The notes: generated from the letters alone by a model not told the origin. Counted from the first letter of the stretch, positions 1 to 6,874 are shown. The stretch: DNA of 8,620 nucleotides from Calditrichota bacterium (GCA_003695285.1 RFIL01000265.1:1-8620), one strand, 5' to 3'. A program made the numbers and translations.

Positions 1-3
1 GTT

Positions 4-142
4 GCGTTCGTGGCGTATCCTTTGCGCTCGTGGCGGTTCAAAAAAATAACCGCAAAGCACGCAAAGAAGGCGCGAAGATTCTATAAAAAAAATTAACGCT
101 GCGTTCGTGGCGTATCCCTGGCGTTCGTGGCGGTTCAAAAAA
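4..142. repeat. Two-copy direct repeat built from GCGTTCGTGGCG units
   Basis: Four near-identical 12-base units GCGTTCGTGGCG lie at 4-15, 24-35 (one change, GCGCTCGTGGCG), 101-112 and 121-132. Units within each pair are 20 bases apart, joined by TATCC plus three bases, and the pairs are 97 bases apart. Each pair ends in GGTTC followed by a run of A. The first copy continues into CGCAAAG units at 51-57 and 60-66 and CGCGAAG at 71-77. The second copy has only a decayed continuation, AACCACAAAG at 145-154. I see no coding capacity. It resembles dispersed intergenic repeats of the 'ttcgtggcggttc / accgcaaag' kind found in many environmental bacteria; that comparison is from memory. The window edge may cut off further copies. 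Confidence 0.8.
20..66. repeat. Imperfect palindrome within the repeat
   Basis: The arm at 20-38 and the arm at 48-66 are reverse complements at 15 of 19 positions. The six pairs nearest the centre (GCGGTT / AACCGC) are perfect, and the loop at 39-47 is A-rich. A transcript could fold into a long hairpin, but no T-run follows, so it does not look like an intrinsic terminator. It is more likely the core of a REP-like or MITE-like element. Confidence 0.6.
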
Positions 143-160
143 GAAACCACAAAGACAAAC

Positions 161-460
161 TCTATCAATTCAAATGTTTGATATCTCTTAACAGGCAGAT
201 TTCATTTTTGTACCCCTCCGGCAATTTTAAATAACTCTTGAAACTCCACTTTGATTTTTTTAGCTTTTTACAGTGCTGATTAAAGGATTTGGGAGTGAAA
301 ATGCGGACGGACAACCGATGCTGAACAGACCTCTTGACCACGGCAGATGTGATTCTCTTCCCATGCCCCTATCCCAATCAGCTTATTTTTACCTGCTCTC
401 ACCTGTTTCTTTTTCTCCCCTAATTAATTCCAAAGTAACTAATATTAAAGAGAGGTAGCC
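161..460 (+). other. Gene-free leader region of gdhA
   Basis: About 300 bases without a convincing gene. A 61-codon frame at 273-458 starts without a Shine-Dalgarno sequence and its translation is low-complexity, so I do not call it. Positions 352-421 are strongly pyrimidine-rich. I looked for the conserved cores of common riboswitches (TPP, FMN, cobalamin, SAM, lysine, glycine) and recognised none. The gdhA ribosome binding site, GAGAGGT at 450-456, lies four bases before the ATG. If the weak promoter at 238-268 is real, the untranslated leader would be about 190 bases. Confidence 0.5.
238..268 (+). promoter_or_regulatory. Possible gdhA promoter (weak)
   Basis: TTG at 238-240 is followed after 20 bases by TAGCTTTT at 261-268. 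This fits the Bacteroidota-type pattern TTG, spacer of about 20, TAnnTTTG at seven of eight positions of the downstream box. Read as a sigma-70 promoter it is poor (TTGAAA, 17 bases, TAGCTT). The call depends on the host being in the FCB group, which is not proven, and the region is AT-rich enough for chance matches. Confidence 0.25.
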
Positions 461-1822
461 ATGAAGGACTATATTGAAGAATTAATGGCCCAAGTTAAAG
501 CAAAGAATCCCGCGGAACCTGAATTTCATCAGGCCGTACAGGAAGTGGTGGAATCTCTGGTGCTGGTACTGGAAAAGCACCCTGAATACCGACATGCCAA
601 AATTCTGGAACGAATGATTGAACCTGAACGTGTGATTATGTTTCGTGTGCCCTGGCTGGATGACAATGGCAACGTTCAAATCAACCGTGGATTCCGTATT
701 GAGATGAACAGCGCCATCGGTCCTTACAAGGGCGGTCTCCGTTTTCATCCCTCAGTCAATCTGGGCATCCTGAAATTCCTGGCCTTTGAACAGGTATTTA
801 AAAACAGCCTGACCACCCTGCCCATGGGTGGCGGTAAAGGTGGTTCGGATTTTGACCCCAAAGGCAAGAGCGACAATGAGGTAATGCGTTTCTGTCAAAG
901 TTTTATGACCGAATTGTATCGCCACATTGGCCCCAACACCGATGTGCCTGCCGGTGATATTGGGGTAGGCGCCCGGGAAATTGGTTACCTGTTTGGTCAG
1001 TATAAGCGCCTGAAAAATGAGTTCACCGGGGTCTTAACCGGTAAAGGGTTGAACTGGGGCGGTTCCTTAATCCGACCCGAAGCCACAGGATACGGAAGTG
1101 TATATTTTGCCGCTGAGATGTTAGCCACCCGGGGTGAAACCCTGGAAGGTAAAGTTTGTCTGGTTTCCGGTAGCGGTAATGTGGCTCAGTATACAGTGGA
1201 AAAATTAATTGAGCTGGGCGCCAAAGTTGTTACCCTCTCCGACTCCTCCGGATATATTTACGATGAGGAAGGTATCGACCGGGAAAAATTGGATTTTGTA
1301 ATGGAATTGAAAAATGTGCGTCGGGGACGCATCCGGGAATACGCGGAAAAATATAAGAGCGCCGTTTACACCGAACATGATCCCAGTCTGGATTATAATC
1401 CCTTGTGGAACCACAAAGCCGATTGTGCTTTCCCCAGTGCCACTCAGAACGAAATTAATGGAAAAGATGCCCAGAATCTGATTAATAATGGGGTTTACCT
1501 GGTCTCAGAAGGAGCGAACATGCCGACGACTCTGGAAGGAGTCAATATCTTCCTGGAAAATAAAATCCTCTACGGTCCCGGAAAAGCAGCTAATGCCGGT
1601 GGTGTGGCAGTTTCCGGTCTGGAAATGACCCAGAACAGCATTCGGATGTCCTGGAGCCGGGAAGAAGTGGATCGTCACCTGCAGACCATCATGAAAAATA
1701 TTCATAAGACCTGTGTGGAGACTGCCGAACGATTCGGAGTTCCCGGAAACTATGTTGCCGGGGCTAACATCGGTGGTTTCCTGAAAGTTGCCGATGCCAT
1801 GATGGATCAAGGAGTGGTATAA
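461..1822 (+). CDS. gdhA: NADP-type glutamate dehydrogenase (hexameric, small-subunit class)
   Basis: Catalyses reversible reductive amination of 2-oxoglutarate with ammonium to L-glutamate in the cytoplasm. The 453-residue length matches the usual 445-455 of hexameric bacterial enzymes. The substrate-binding domain shows the lysine of PYKGGLRFHPS (K90), a second lysine in FKNSL (K114), the catalytic-loop lysine of GGGKGG (K126) and the aspartate of PAGDIGVG (D166). These align with K89, K113, K125 and D165 of the Clostridium symbiosum enzyme. The Rossmann domain has GSGNVA at 237-242 and ends its second strand in SDSSG at 260-264, as in E. coli GdhA, which favours NADPH and an anabolic role; the cofactor is an inference. 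GAGAGGT at 450-456 supports this ATG. A terminator follows directly, so it is probably transcribed alone. Confidence 0.96.
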   Translation: MKDYIEELMAQVKAKNPAEPEFHQAVQEVVESLVLVLEKHPEYRHAKILERMIEPERVIMFRVPWLDDNGNVQINRGFRIEMNSAIGPYKGGLRFHPSVNLGILKFLAFEQVFKNSLTTLPMGGGKGGSDFDPKGKSDNEVMRFCQSFMTELYRHIGPNTDVPAGDIGVGAREIGYLFGQYKRLKNEFTGVLTGKGLNWGGSLIRPEATGYGSVYFAAEMLATRGETLEGKVCLVSGSGNVAQYTVEKLIELGAKVVTLSDSSGYIYDEEGIDREKLDFVMELKNVRRGRIREYAEKYKSAVYTEHDPSLDYNPLWNHKADCAFPSATQNEINGKDAQNLINNGVYLVSEGANMPTTLEGVNIFLENKILYGPGKAANAGGVAVSGLEMTQNSIRMSWSREEVDRHLQTIMKNIHKTCVETAERFGVPGNYVAGANIGGFLKVADAMMDQGVV

Positions 1823-1866
1823 CCGGGTACTTAAAAAAATCACTTCGAAAAAGTTGTTTTTACTGC

Positions 1867-1898
1867 AAGCGGGACATAAATTGTCCCGCTTTGCGTTT
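1867..1898 (+). terminator. Intrinsic terminator after gdhA
   Basis: A perfect 10-base stem, AAGCGGGACA at 1867-1876 and TGTCCCGCTT at 1882-1891, encloses a five-base TAAAT loop and runs into a T-rich tail (TTTGCGTTTAT). It lies 45 bases after the gdhA stop and 70 bases before the next start, so gdhA and the downstream gene are probably separate transcription units. Confidence 0.82.
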
Positions 1899-1960
1899 AT
1901 AAATTACAAAACGAAACATTTTAGTAAATCCATCAGGCAGTTTACCACGAGACGATCATC

Positions 1961-4957
1961 ATGAGTGGAGCAACTAAATCAATCACCCTTCCCCCTCCTG
2001 AAAATGGGTTCGAGACCCTTTTTCAGGGATTTCACAATTTGATGCGTTATCGGATTCGTGATGTGATCCTGGTTTCCAGTTTGTACGACCTGTATGTTTT
2101 TGAAGAGGACGGTCGTTTATATGAATTAATCCGCGAGGAGTTTCGAGGATTAAATTTAAGCTATGCACCGGAGCTCATCCGTGTGTCCAGCGGTGAAGAG
2201 GCCATTAAACTGGCATCTGATGAGCGTCGGTTTGATTTGATCATCACCACCCCCCATATTGAAGACATGGATGTGGCTGATTTTGCCCGTCGGGTTCGGG
2301 ATGCGGATCTCGATTTGCCGGTCGTTCTGCTGGCTTATGACAACCGGGAATTAAATCAAATACTCGCCTCACAGAACGGCTCCCTCTTTGACCGGGTTTT
2401 CATCTGGCAGGGGGATTTTCGCATTCTCATCGGAATTATTAAACACATCGAAGACAGCATCAATGTTGAGCATGATACCAAACAGGTGGGGGTACAAACG
2501 ATTATCCTGGTGGAAGATAATGTCCGTTTTTACTCCTCCTTTCTCCCCATTATTTATATGGAAATTTTTAAACAATCCATGCGACTGATCAGCGAAGGGG
2601 TCAACCTGCCGGATCGTTACCTGCGGCTACGAGCACGCCCGAAAATCCTGCTCTGCACCAACTACGAAGATGCCTGGTATCAATATCAGAAGTATAAGGA
2701 TACCGTGCTGGGAATTATCTCCGATATCGATTTTATGCGGAATGGCAAACAGGACCCGGAAGCCGGATTAGTATTTGCACGAAATGTAAAAAAAGACCAG
2801 TACGATATTCCCATCCTGTTGCAATCCAACAAACCGGAGAATGAGAGTAAAGCGCATGAAGTGGGCGCTTCCTTCCTCTGGAAAGATTCTCCCACGCTGT
2901 TGTATGATTTGCGAAAATTTATGATTGAACATTTCAGTTTCGGGGATTTTGTTTTCCGCACCCCGGATGGCAAGGAAGTGGGGCGAGCCAACGATTTGAA
3001 TACCCTGGAACAACAACTCCACATTGTTCCTGATGAGAGCATTCGGTTTCATGCGGAACGGAACCATTTTTCCAACTGGCTCAAAGCACGAACTGAGTTC
3101 TGGCTGGCCTACAAGTTACGGCCTCGCAAGGTGAGTGAATTTGCTTCCATTAATGAGCTTCGGCAAACTCTCATTTCTTCCCTGAGAGACTATCGAAAAC
3201 GACGACAGCGGGGTGTTATCACCGATTTTAAGAAAGAAACCTTTGATCCCCAGGACAGTTTTGCCCGGATTGGTGGCGGTTCCCTGGGGGGAAAAGCACG
3301 CGGACTGAGCTTTGTCAATTATTTGATCAATATCTATAATCTCTATAACAAATTTGACGATGTGTTGCTGCATGTTCCGGCTGCTGTTGTCATCGGCACT
3401 GATGTCTTCGATTATTTTCTGGACGCCAATAATCTGCGCAATTTCGCCCTCTCAGAAACCGACGATCAAAAAATTATTGAACGGTTTCTGGAAGCTACCG
3501 AATTCCCGGAAGAAGTTATCATTCAATTAACTCAGTTTCTAGACCTCATCCGCACCCCATTAGCCGTTCGCTCATCCAGTTTGTTGGAAGATTCTCAGTA
3601 TCATCCCTTTGCCGGGGTTTACGAAACGTTCATGATTCCCAACAACCATTTTAATTCCCGGGTTCGACTGGCCGAATTGTTGAACACCATCAAACGCGTG
3701 TATGCCTCAACGTTTTATAAACGCACCAAGGATTACATCCAGGTCACTTCCTACCGTCTGGAAGAAGAGAAGATGGCGGTGATCATTCAAAAGATGGTGG
3801 GAGCAACCCATAAAAATCGTTTTTATCCGGATTTTGCAGGGGTTGCCAAATCCCATAATTTTTACCCCATTCCCCCCCAGCATGCCAACGATGGAATTAT
3901 CTCGGTGGCACTTGGTCTGGGGAAAACCGTGGTGGAAGGGGGAAAATGTGTTAAATTTTCTCCCCGTTATCCCAATCACCTTCCCCAGTTTACCTCCATT
4001 GATGAAAGTTTAAAAAATAGCCAGCAGGATTTCTTCGCTTTGAACCTTGATGTTTTATTAGACAATGACCCGGATATATTCGAAAAACTGGTCACCAGTT
4101 ATCCCTTATCGGTTGCCGAGGAAGACGGCACCCTCTATCCGGTAGGGTCTACCTATTCCCATCAAAACCACGCCATCTACGATGGTCTGTCCCGCTCTGG
4201 AAGCCGACTGGTTACCTTTGCTCCCATTCTGAAGCACAAACTTTTTCCGCTACCGGAAATTTTGAACACCCTTCTGGAAATCGGGCGTAAGGCTATGGGA
4301 ATGCCGGTGGAAATCGAGTTTGCTGTTAATATGTCAGTACCCCGGGGGCATCCTAAAGAATTCGGGGTCCTACAAATGCGACCACTGGTTCTCCAACGAG
4401 AACAGGAACAATTGAACATCGATGGGGTGAATGATAAATGGCTCATCTGTCGAAGTGATAAGGTGCTGGGGAATGGAATCATCCATGATATTTTTGATAT
4501 AGTGGTGGTAGATTATGAGAAATTTGATCGCAGTAAATCCCTCCAGGTTGCCCGGGAGGTGCACCATTTTAATTCTCAACTCGTAAAGGAACATAAGCCC
4601 TATCTGCTCATTGGAGTTGGGCGATGGGGCACCCTGGATCCCTGGCTGGGGATTCCGGTCAAATGGGAACACATCTGCGGGGCACGGGTTATCGTGGAAG
4701 CCGGATTTAAAGACTTTGAGGTGATGCCCTCTCAGGGATCGCATTTCTTTCAAAACATCACCGCCTTTATGGTCGGGTATTTTACTGTTCCCTCCACGGA
4801 TCCCTACTGCTTTGTCAACTGGAAATGGCTCCTCAAACAGCCACCGATAAAGACCCTGGAGTTTGTACGGCATCTACGATTTGACAAACCGCTTCTGGTT
4901 AAAATGGATGGACAGAATCAGAAAGGGATCATCTTCATGCCCGGTAAAGGGAGTTGA
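1961..4957 (+). CDS. Two-receiver / PPDK-type ATP-grasp hybrid protein
   Basis: A 998-residue soluble protein, probably a signalling or regulatory nucleotide-binding protein. Residues about 34-165 form a degenerate receiver: serines S39/S40 replace the acidic pair and T96/T97 replace the phosphoacceptor. Residues about 179-325 form a second receiver with its key residues in place: E185/D186, phosphoacceptor D255, S289 and K308, with about 25 extra residues before D255. Residues about 433-812 match the N-terminal ATP-binding domain of PEP synthase/PPDK: GGGSLGGKARGLS (438-450), PLAVRSSSLLEDS (533-545), FAGVYETF (550-557), MAVIIQKMVG (605-614), LGLGKTVVEGG (651-661), EIEFAVN (784-790) and LQMRP (804-808). 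The swivelling phosphohistidine domain and the PEP/pyruvate barrel are absent, so it should not be a PEP synthase. Residues 825-998 are unrecognised but carry motif-like GVGRWGTLDPWLG (885-897) and PSQGSHFFQN (923-932). No clear Shine-Dalgarno sequence precedes the ATG; TATAAA at 1898-1903 is the only promoter-like box seen. The function is unknown. Confidence 0.88.
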   Translation: MSGATKSITLPPPENGFETLFQGFHNLMRYRIRDVILVSSLYDLYVFEEDGRLYELIREEFRGLNLSYAPELIRVSSGEEAIKLASDERRFDLIITTPHIEDMDVADFARRVRDADLDLPVVLLAYDNRELNQILASQNGSLFDRVFIWQGDFRILIGIIKHIEDSINVEHDTKQVGVQTIILVEDNVRFYSSFLPIIYMEIFKQSMRLISEGVNLPDRYLRLRARPKILLCTNYEDAWYQYQKYKDTVLGIISDIDFMRNGKQDPEAGLVFARNVKKDQYDIPILLQSNKPENESKAHEVGASFLWKDSPTLLYDLRKFMIEHFSFGDFVFRTPDGKEVGRANDLNTLEQQLHIVPDESIRFHAERNHFSNWLKARTEFWLAYKLRPRKVSEFASINELRQTLISSLRDYRKRRQRGVITDFKKETFDPQDSFARIGGGSLGGKARGLSFVNYLINIYNLYNKFDDVLLHVPAAVVIGTDVFDYFLDANNLRNFALSETDDQKIIERFLEATEFPEEVIIQLTQFLDLIRTPLAVRSSSLLEDSQYHPFAGVYETFMIPNNHFNSRVRLAELLNTIKRVYASTFYKRTKDYIQVTSYRLEEEKMAVIIQKMVGATHKNRFYPDFAGVAKSHNFYPIPPQHANDGIISVALGLGKTVVEGGKCVKFSPRYPNHLPQFTSIDESLKNSQQDFFALNLDVLLDNDPDIFEKLVTSYPLSVAEEDGTLYPVGSTYSHQNHAIYDGLSRSGSRLVTFAPILKHKLFPLPEILNTLLEIGRKAMGMPVEIEFAVNMSVPRGHPKEFGVLQMRPLVLQREQEQLNIDGVNDKWLICRSDKVLGNGIIHDIFDIVVVDYEKFDRSKSLQVAREVHHFNSQLVKEHKPYLLIGVGRWGTLDPWLGIPVKWEHICGARVIVEAGFKDFEVMPSQGSHFFQNITAFMVGYFTVPSTDPYCFVNWKWLLKQPPIKTLEFVRHLRFDKPLLVKMDGQNQKGIIFMPGKGS

Positions 4958-5011
4958 GAACCGTTTCCGAATGTGATTAGGCAAAAGGGGATAAGTCGCT
5001 CCGGTTTTCTG

Positions 5012-5026
5012 CTCTCGTTCCCAAAC
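5012..5026. repeat. Remnant related to the 7055-7104 palindrome
   Basis: CTCTCGTTCCCAAAC matches the reverse complement of 7080-7094 (CTCTCGTTCCTACAC) at 13 of 15 positions. The sequence after it (TCC, then GTTTTGAGCAGGG) keeps only the start of a complementary arm, so this looks like a decayed half of the palindrome. Confidence 0.45.
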
Positions 5027-5055
5027 TCCGTTTTGAGCAGGGTCAAGCGCAAGCG

Positions 5056-5080
5056 TTTCCAAAAGCACCCCTTCTGGAAA
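5056..5080. repeat. Imperfect hairpin after the 998-residue gene
   Basis: TTTCCAAAA at 5056-5064 pairs with TTCTGGAAA at 5072-5080 with one mismatch and a seven-base loop. No T-run follows on either strand, and it lies about 100 bases past the stop. A terminator role is possible but not supported. Confidence 0.35.
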
Positions 5081-5246
5081 AGCCTGCAGTTACCGGTAGG
5101 GTCTAAGAATAGCAGGTCGAATTTCTCAAAAAATCGTGCTGGTTGTAATGGGCGAATGACTTAATTAAAAATCACACTTCTCTCACGTTGCACCAGCAGC
5201 TTCCAATCAGGTTTGTTCCGTCAATCCATTCAAGAAATCTGAAAAC

Positions 5247-5846
5247 TTACTTTTTATATTTATCATTCAACCCGGCGCCTTCCATTATCATGGGTATAAT
5301 TTTTTCCAGCCGCCGGAGCCGGGTTTCCGGTCGTTTGGCTTCTGCTATATACTCCGCATACTCCCGCTGACAGGATTTGGATAGAGCGGCAAACCGTTCT
5401 GCCAGTTCACTATTACTGAAGAGTTTCTCCTGAAGTTCTTCGGGGATAATCAACGGTTTGCTGCGATCCGCTTTAATTTCTTTACCCTGCAATTGATTGT
5501 TAATCGCTTCCTGAATGTATGATTGAATCAACTCCGCATCCGCTTCAATCTCCTCCGGGGATTGAAACCGCCACTGGCGCAGGGCTTTAGTTTTGCCTTC
5601 CTGGGCGTTCATTAATTTCTTCTGCTCATCCTTCAATAATGCCCCCTGAAAGAACCACAACCCGACGTAGGATTTAAAGGCACCCATTCCAACTACATTT
5701 TTGCCATTCACCGTATACACCGGTGCACCCCACTTGATAGTTTCTTCCATGGAGGTGGAAAGAATGATTTCACGTAATCGGGTCAGCGCCTCCCTCCATT
5801 GAGGATGCTTTTCGATATAGGCATCTACTGTTTTCTCACCTTTCAT
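5247..5846 (-). CDS. YdeI/OmpD-associated family protein (DUF1801 plus YdeI C-terminal domain)
   Basis: A 199-residue soluble, probably cytoplasmic protein. Residues about 5-115 form a DUF1801 domain: TVDAYIEKHPQWREALTRLR at 6-25, the METIKWGAPVY-like strand at 33-44 (here EETIKWGAPVY from 34), and GLWFFQGALLKD at 62-73. Residues about 130-190 form the YdeI/Omp-associated C-terminal domain, with the hallmark run from FAALSKSCQREY (152-163) to EAKRPETRLRRLEK (169-182). Length and order are normal for this family. The biochemical activity is not established; the name comes from E. coli and Salmonella relatives linked to stress and outer-membrane phenotypes. Its Shine-Dalgarno AGGGTGA (5857-5851) overlaps the stop codon of the preceding gene and the gap is 9 bases, so the two are probably translationally coupled. 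It is the last gene of a three-gene operon. Confidence 0.88.
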   Translation of the reverse strand: MKGEKTVDAYIEKHPQWREALTRLREIILSTSMEETIKWGAPVYTVNGKNVVGMGAFKSYVGLWFFQGALLKDEQKKLMNAQEGKTKALRQWRFQSPEEIEADAELIQSYIQEAINNQLQGKEIKADRSKPLIIPEELQEKLFSNSELAERFAALSKSCQREYAEYIAEAKRPETRLRRLEKIIPMIMEGAGLNDKYKK

Positions 5847-5855
5847 GATATCACC

Positions 5856-6311
5856 CTATCGTTTGATTTTTTCCTCATAAAGAGCAATCCATTCTTCAAC
5901 AGTCATTTTGCGCATCAATTCCCCGATCAGGGAATAAGGAATTTCATCCCATTTTTTAAACCGGATACAACTTTTTCCCATATCCAGTTTTCGGTTGCAG
6001 TGTTTGGGATATTCCGAAACAAACCATTCCAGCAGTTCAGGACTGGCATAAATACCGGCATGATAGAGAGCAATAAAATTTTTCTGGGAAGCGATGTTTA
6101 CAAACGGGAGGGGCAACTCCGGAGTGACATGGTAACCTGCCGGATAAATCCGGTGAGGAACCACGTAGCCGATCATTCCATAGCTCATGGTTTCTTCCAA
6201 CCCCTCGGGGAGATTGGCAAGTATGGTCTCCCGTAACTTCTCAAAATAAGGTCGTCTTTCTTCCGGGACCTCAGCCAGATATTCCTCAACTGTCTTCGCT
6301 TTGGACTGCAT
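5856..6311 (-). CDS. DUF1801 domain protein (YdhG-like fold)
   Basis: A 151-residue single-domain DUF1801 protein. The family pattern is clear: TVEEYLAEVPEERRPYFEKL at 7-26, EETMSYGMIGYVVP at 39-52, PLPFVNIASQKNFIALYHAG at 67-86 and LDMGKSCIRFKKWDEIP at 109-125, ending in TVEEWIALYEE. Relatives with this fold include B. subtilis YdhG/Fra, described as a frataxin-like iron chaperone. Whether this member binds iron cannot be told here, so I give no function. The ATG lies 26 bases inside the end of the preceding SRPBCC gene in another frame. It has its own Shine-Dalgarno GGGAGAG (6323-6317), five bases upstream, which supports this start. It lies 9 bases before the YdeI-like gene, which carries the same domain, so the pair may have arisen by duplication. 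Confidence 0.9.
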   Translation of the reverse strand: MQSKAKTVEEYLAEVPEERRPYFEKLRETILANLPEGLEETMSYGMIGYVVPHRIYPAGYHVTPELPLPFVNIASQKNFIALYHAGIYASPELLEWFVSEYPKHCNRKLDMGKSCIRFKKWDEIPYSLIGELMRKMTVEEWIALYEEKIKR

Positions 6312-6852
6312 CCTTGCTCTCCCATAAAGTTTTCAAATTCGCCAGTCCTTTTTCCAGATCACCTCCCAGCATTTTATCCATATCCCATAACAGTAACATC
6401 AGATTAAACGGGTAAGGCGATTTCCCTTTGAAACCCCAGATGACCCGGGTAGTGGCAGAATCCAACGCGGTGGTGATAAAATAGGCATATCCCTTGGATT
6501 CAAACGGCTCAAAAAAACGCAACTCAAAATCAATTCGCTCGCCTTCTTTAATGTTAATTATCTCCTGCTCACCCTTACCCACCTGTTCATGATCACTATC
6601 CCAGGCTGATACAAATCCCACCGTTCCATCGGTGCCCCGATATTCTTTTTTCATGTTGGGGTCCATCTGTGACCAGACGCTGAATTCATCCTGATTTTTT
6701 ACATATTTCAGATAAGAAAACAGGGTATCCTTGGGCGCCTGGATGGTAATTTCCCGTTCCACCACATAATCGGTTGGTAAAAAGAAGGCCACAACCAACA
6801 GGATGACTAAGATGGCCACAATCACTCCCAATATAATTTTAATAACTTTCAT
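6286..6852 (-). CDS. Membrane-anchored SRPBCC (START-like) family protein
   Basis: A 188-residue protein with an N-terminal transmembrane helix at about residues 5-25 (IILGVIVAILVILLVVAFF), preceded by lysines, so it is probably anchored in the inner membrane with its domain on the outer face. The rest fits the SRPBCC/polyketide-cyclase-like ligand-binding fold: YVVEREITIQAPKDTLFSYL at 29-48, VWSQMDPNMKKEYRGTDG at 59-76, VGKGEQEI at 91-98, RIDFELRFFEPFES at 106-119, and a final helix with GGDLEKGLANLKTL at 163-176. Such proteins bind hydrophobic ligands in a cavity; the ligand here is unknown. Shine-Dalgarno AAAGGAT (6864-6858) is five bases before the ATG. It is the first gene of the operon with the DUF1801 and YdeI-like genes, families that often occur together. 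Confidence 0.88.
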   Translation of the reverse strand: MKVIKIILGVIVAILVILLVVAFFLPTDYVVEREITIQAPKDTLFSYLKYVKNQDEFSVWSQMDPNMKKEYRGTDGTVGFVSAWDSDHEQVGKGEQEIINIKEGERIDFELRFFEPFESKGYAYFITTALDSATTRVIWGFKGKSPYPFNLMLLLWDMDKMLGGDLEKGLANLKTLWESKDAVQSEDS

Positions 6853-6874
6853 GAGTTATCCTTTCATCTTTTGG

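Larger units (their letters stand above)
4958..5246. other. Convergent intergenic region with repeat remnants
   Basis: This 289-base gap separates the end of the plus-strand pair from the end of the minus-strand operon. It contains a CTCTCGTTCC repeat remnant (5012-5026) and an imperfect hairpin (5056-5080). A 63-codon plus-strand frame at 4973-5164 has no ribosome binding site or recognisable domain and is not called. No strong bidirectional terminator with flanking A and T runs is visible. Confidence 0.6.

Noticed and set aside
280..400. Resemblance of GGGAGTGAAAATGCGG to a cobalamin riboswitch segment
   Set aside because: The GTGAAAAT match is short; the other conserved blocks and the overall order are missing, and gdhA is not a usual B12-controlled gene.
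273..458. 61-codon plus-strand frame before gdhA
   Set aside because: No Shine-Dalgarno, no recognisable family, low-complexity pyrimidine-driven translation, and it ends where the gdhA ribosome binding site lies.
1505..1843. Minus-strand frames of 60-170 codons within gdhA and the large gene
   Set aside because: They are antisense shadows of strongly supported genes and have no ribosome binding sites or recognisable domains.
1961..4957. Calling the 998-residue protein PEP synthase (ppsA)
   Set aside because: Only the nucleotide-binding domain is present; the phosphohistidine and PEP/pyruvate domains are absent, so the name would mislead.
4973..5164. 63-codon plus-strand frame after the large gene
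   Set aside because: No ribosome binding site or domain; it runs through repeat remnants in a convergent intergenic gap.
5172..5246. In-frame 24-codon continuation after the stop of the YdeI-like gene, reading FLEWIDGTNLIGSCW
   Set aside because: It looks protein-like, but an open run of 24 codons past a stop is common by chance and the protein already ends where the family normally ends.
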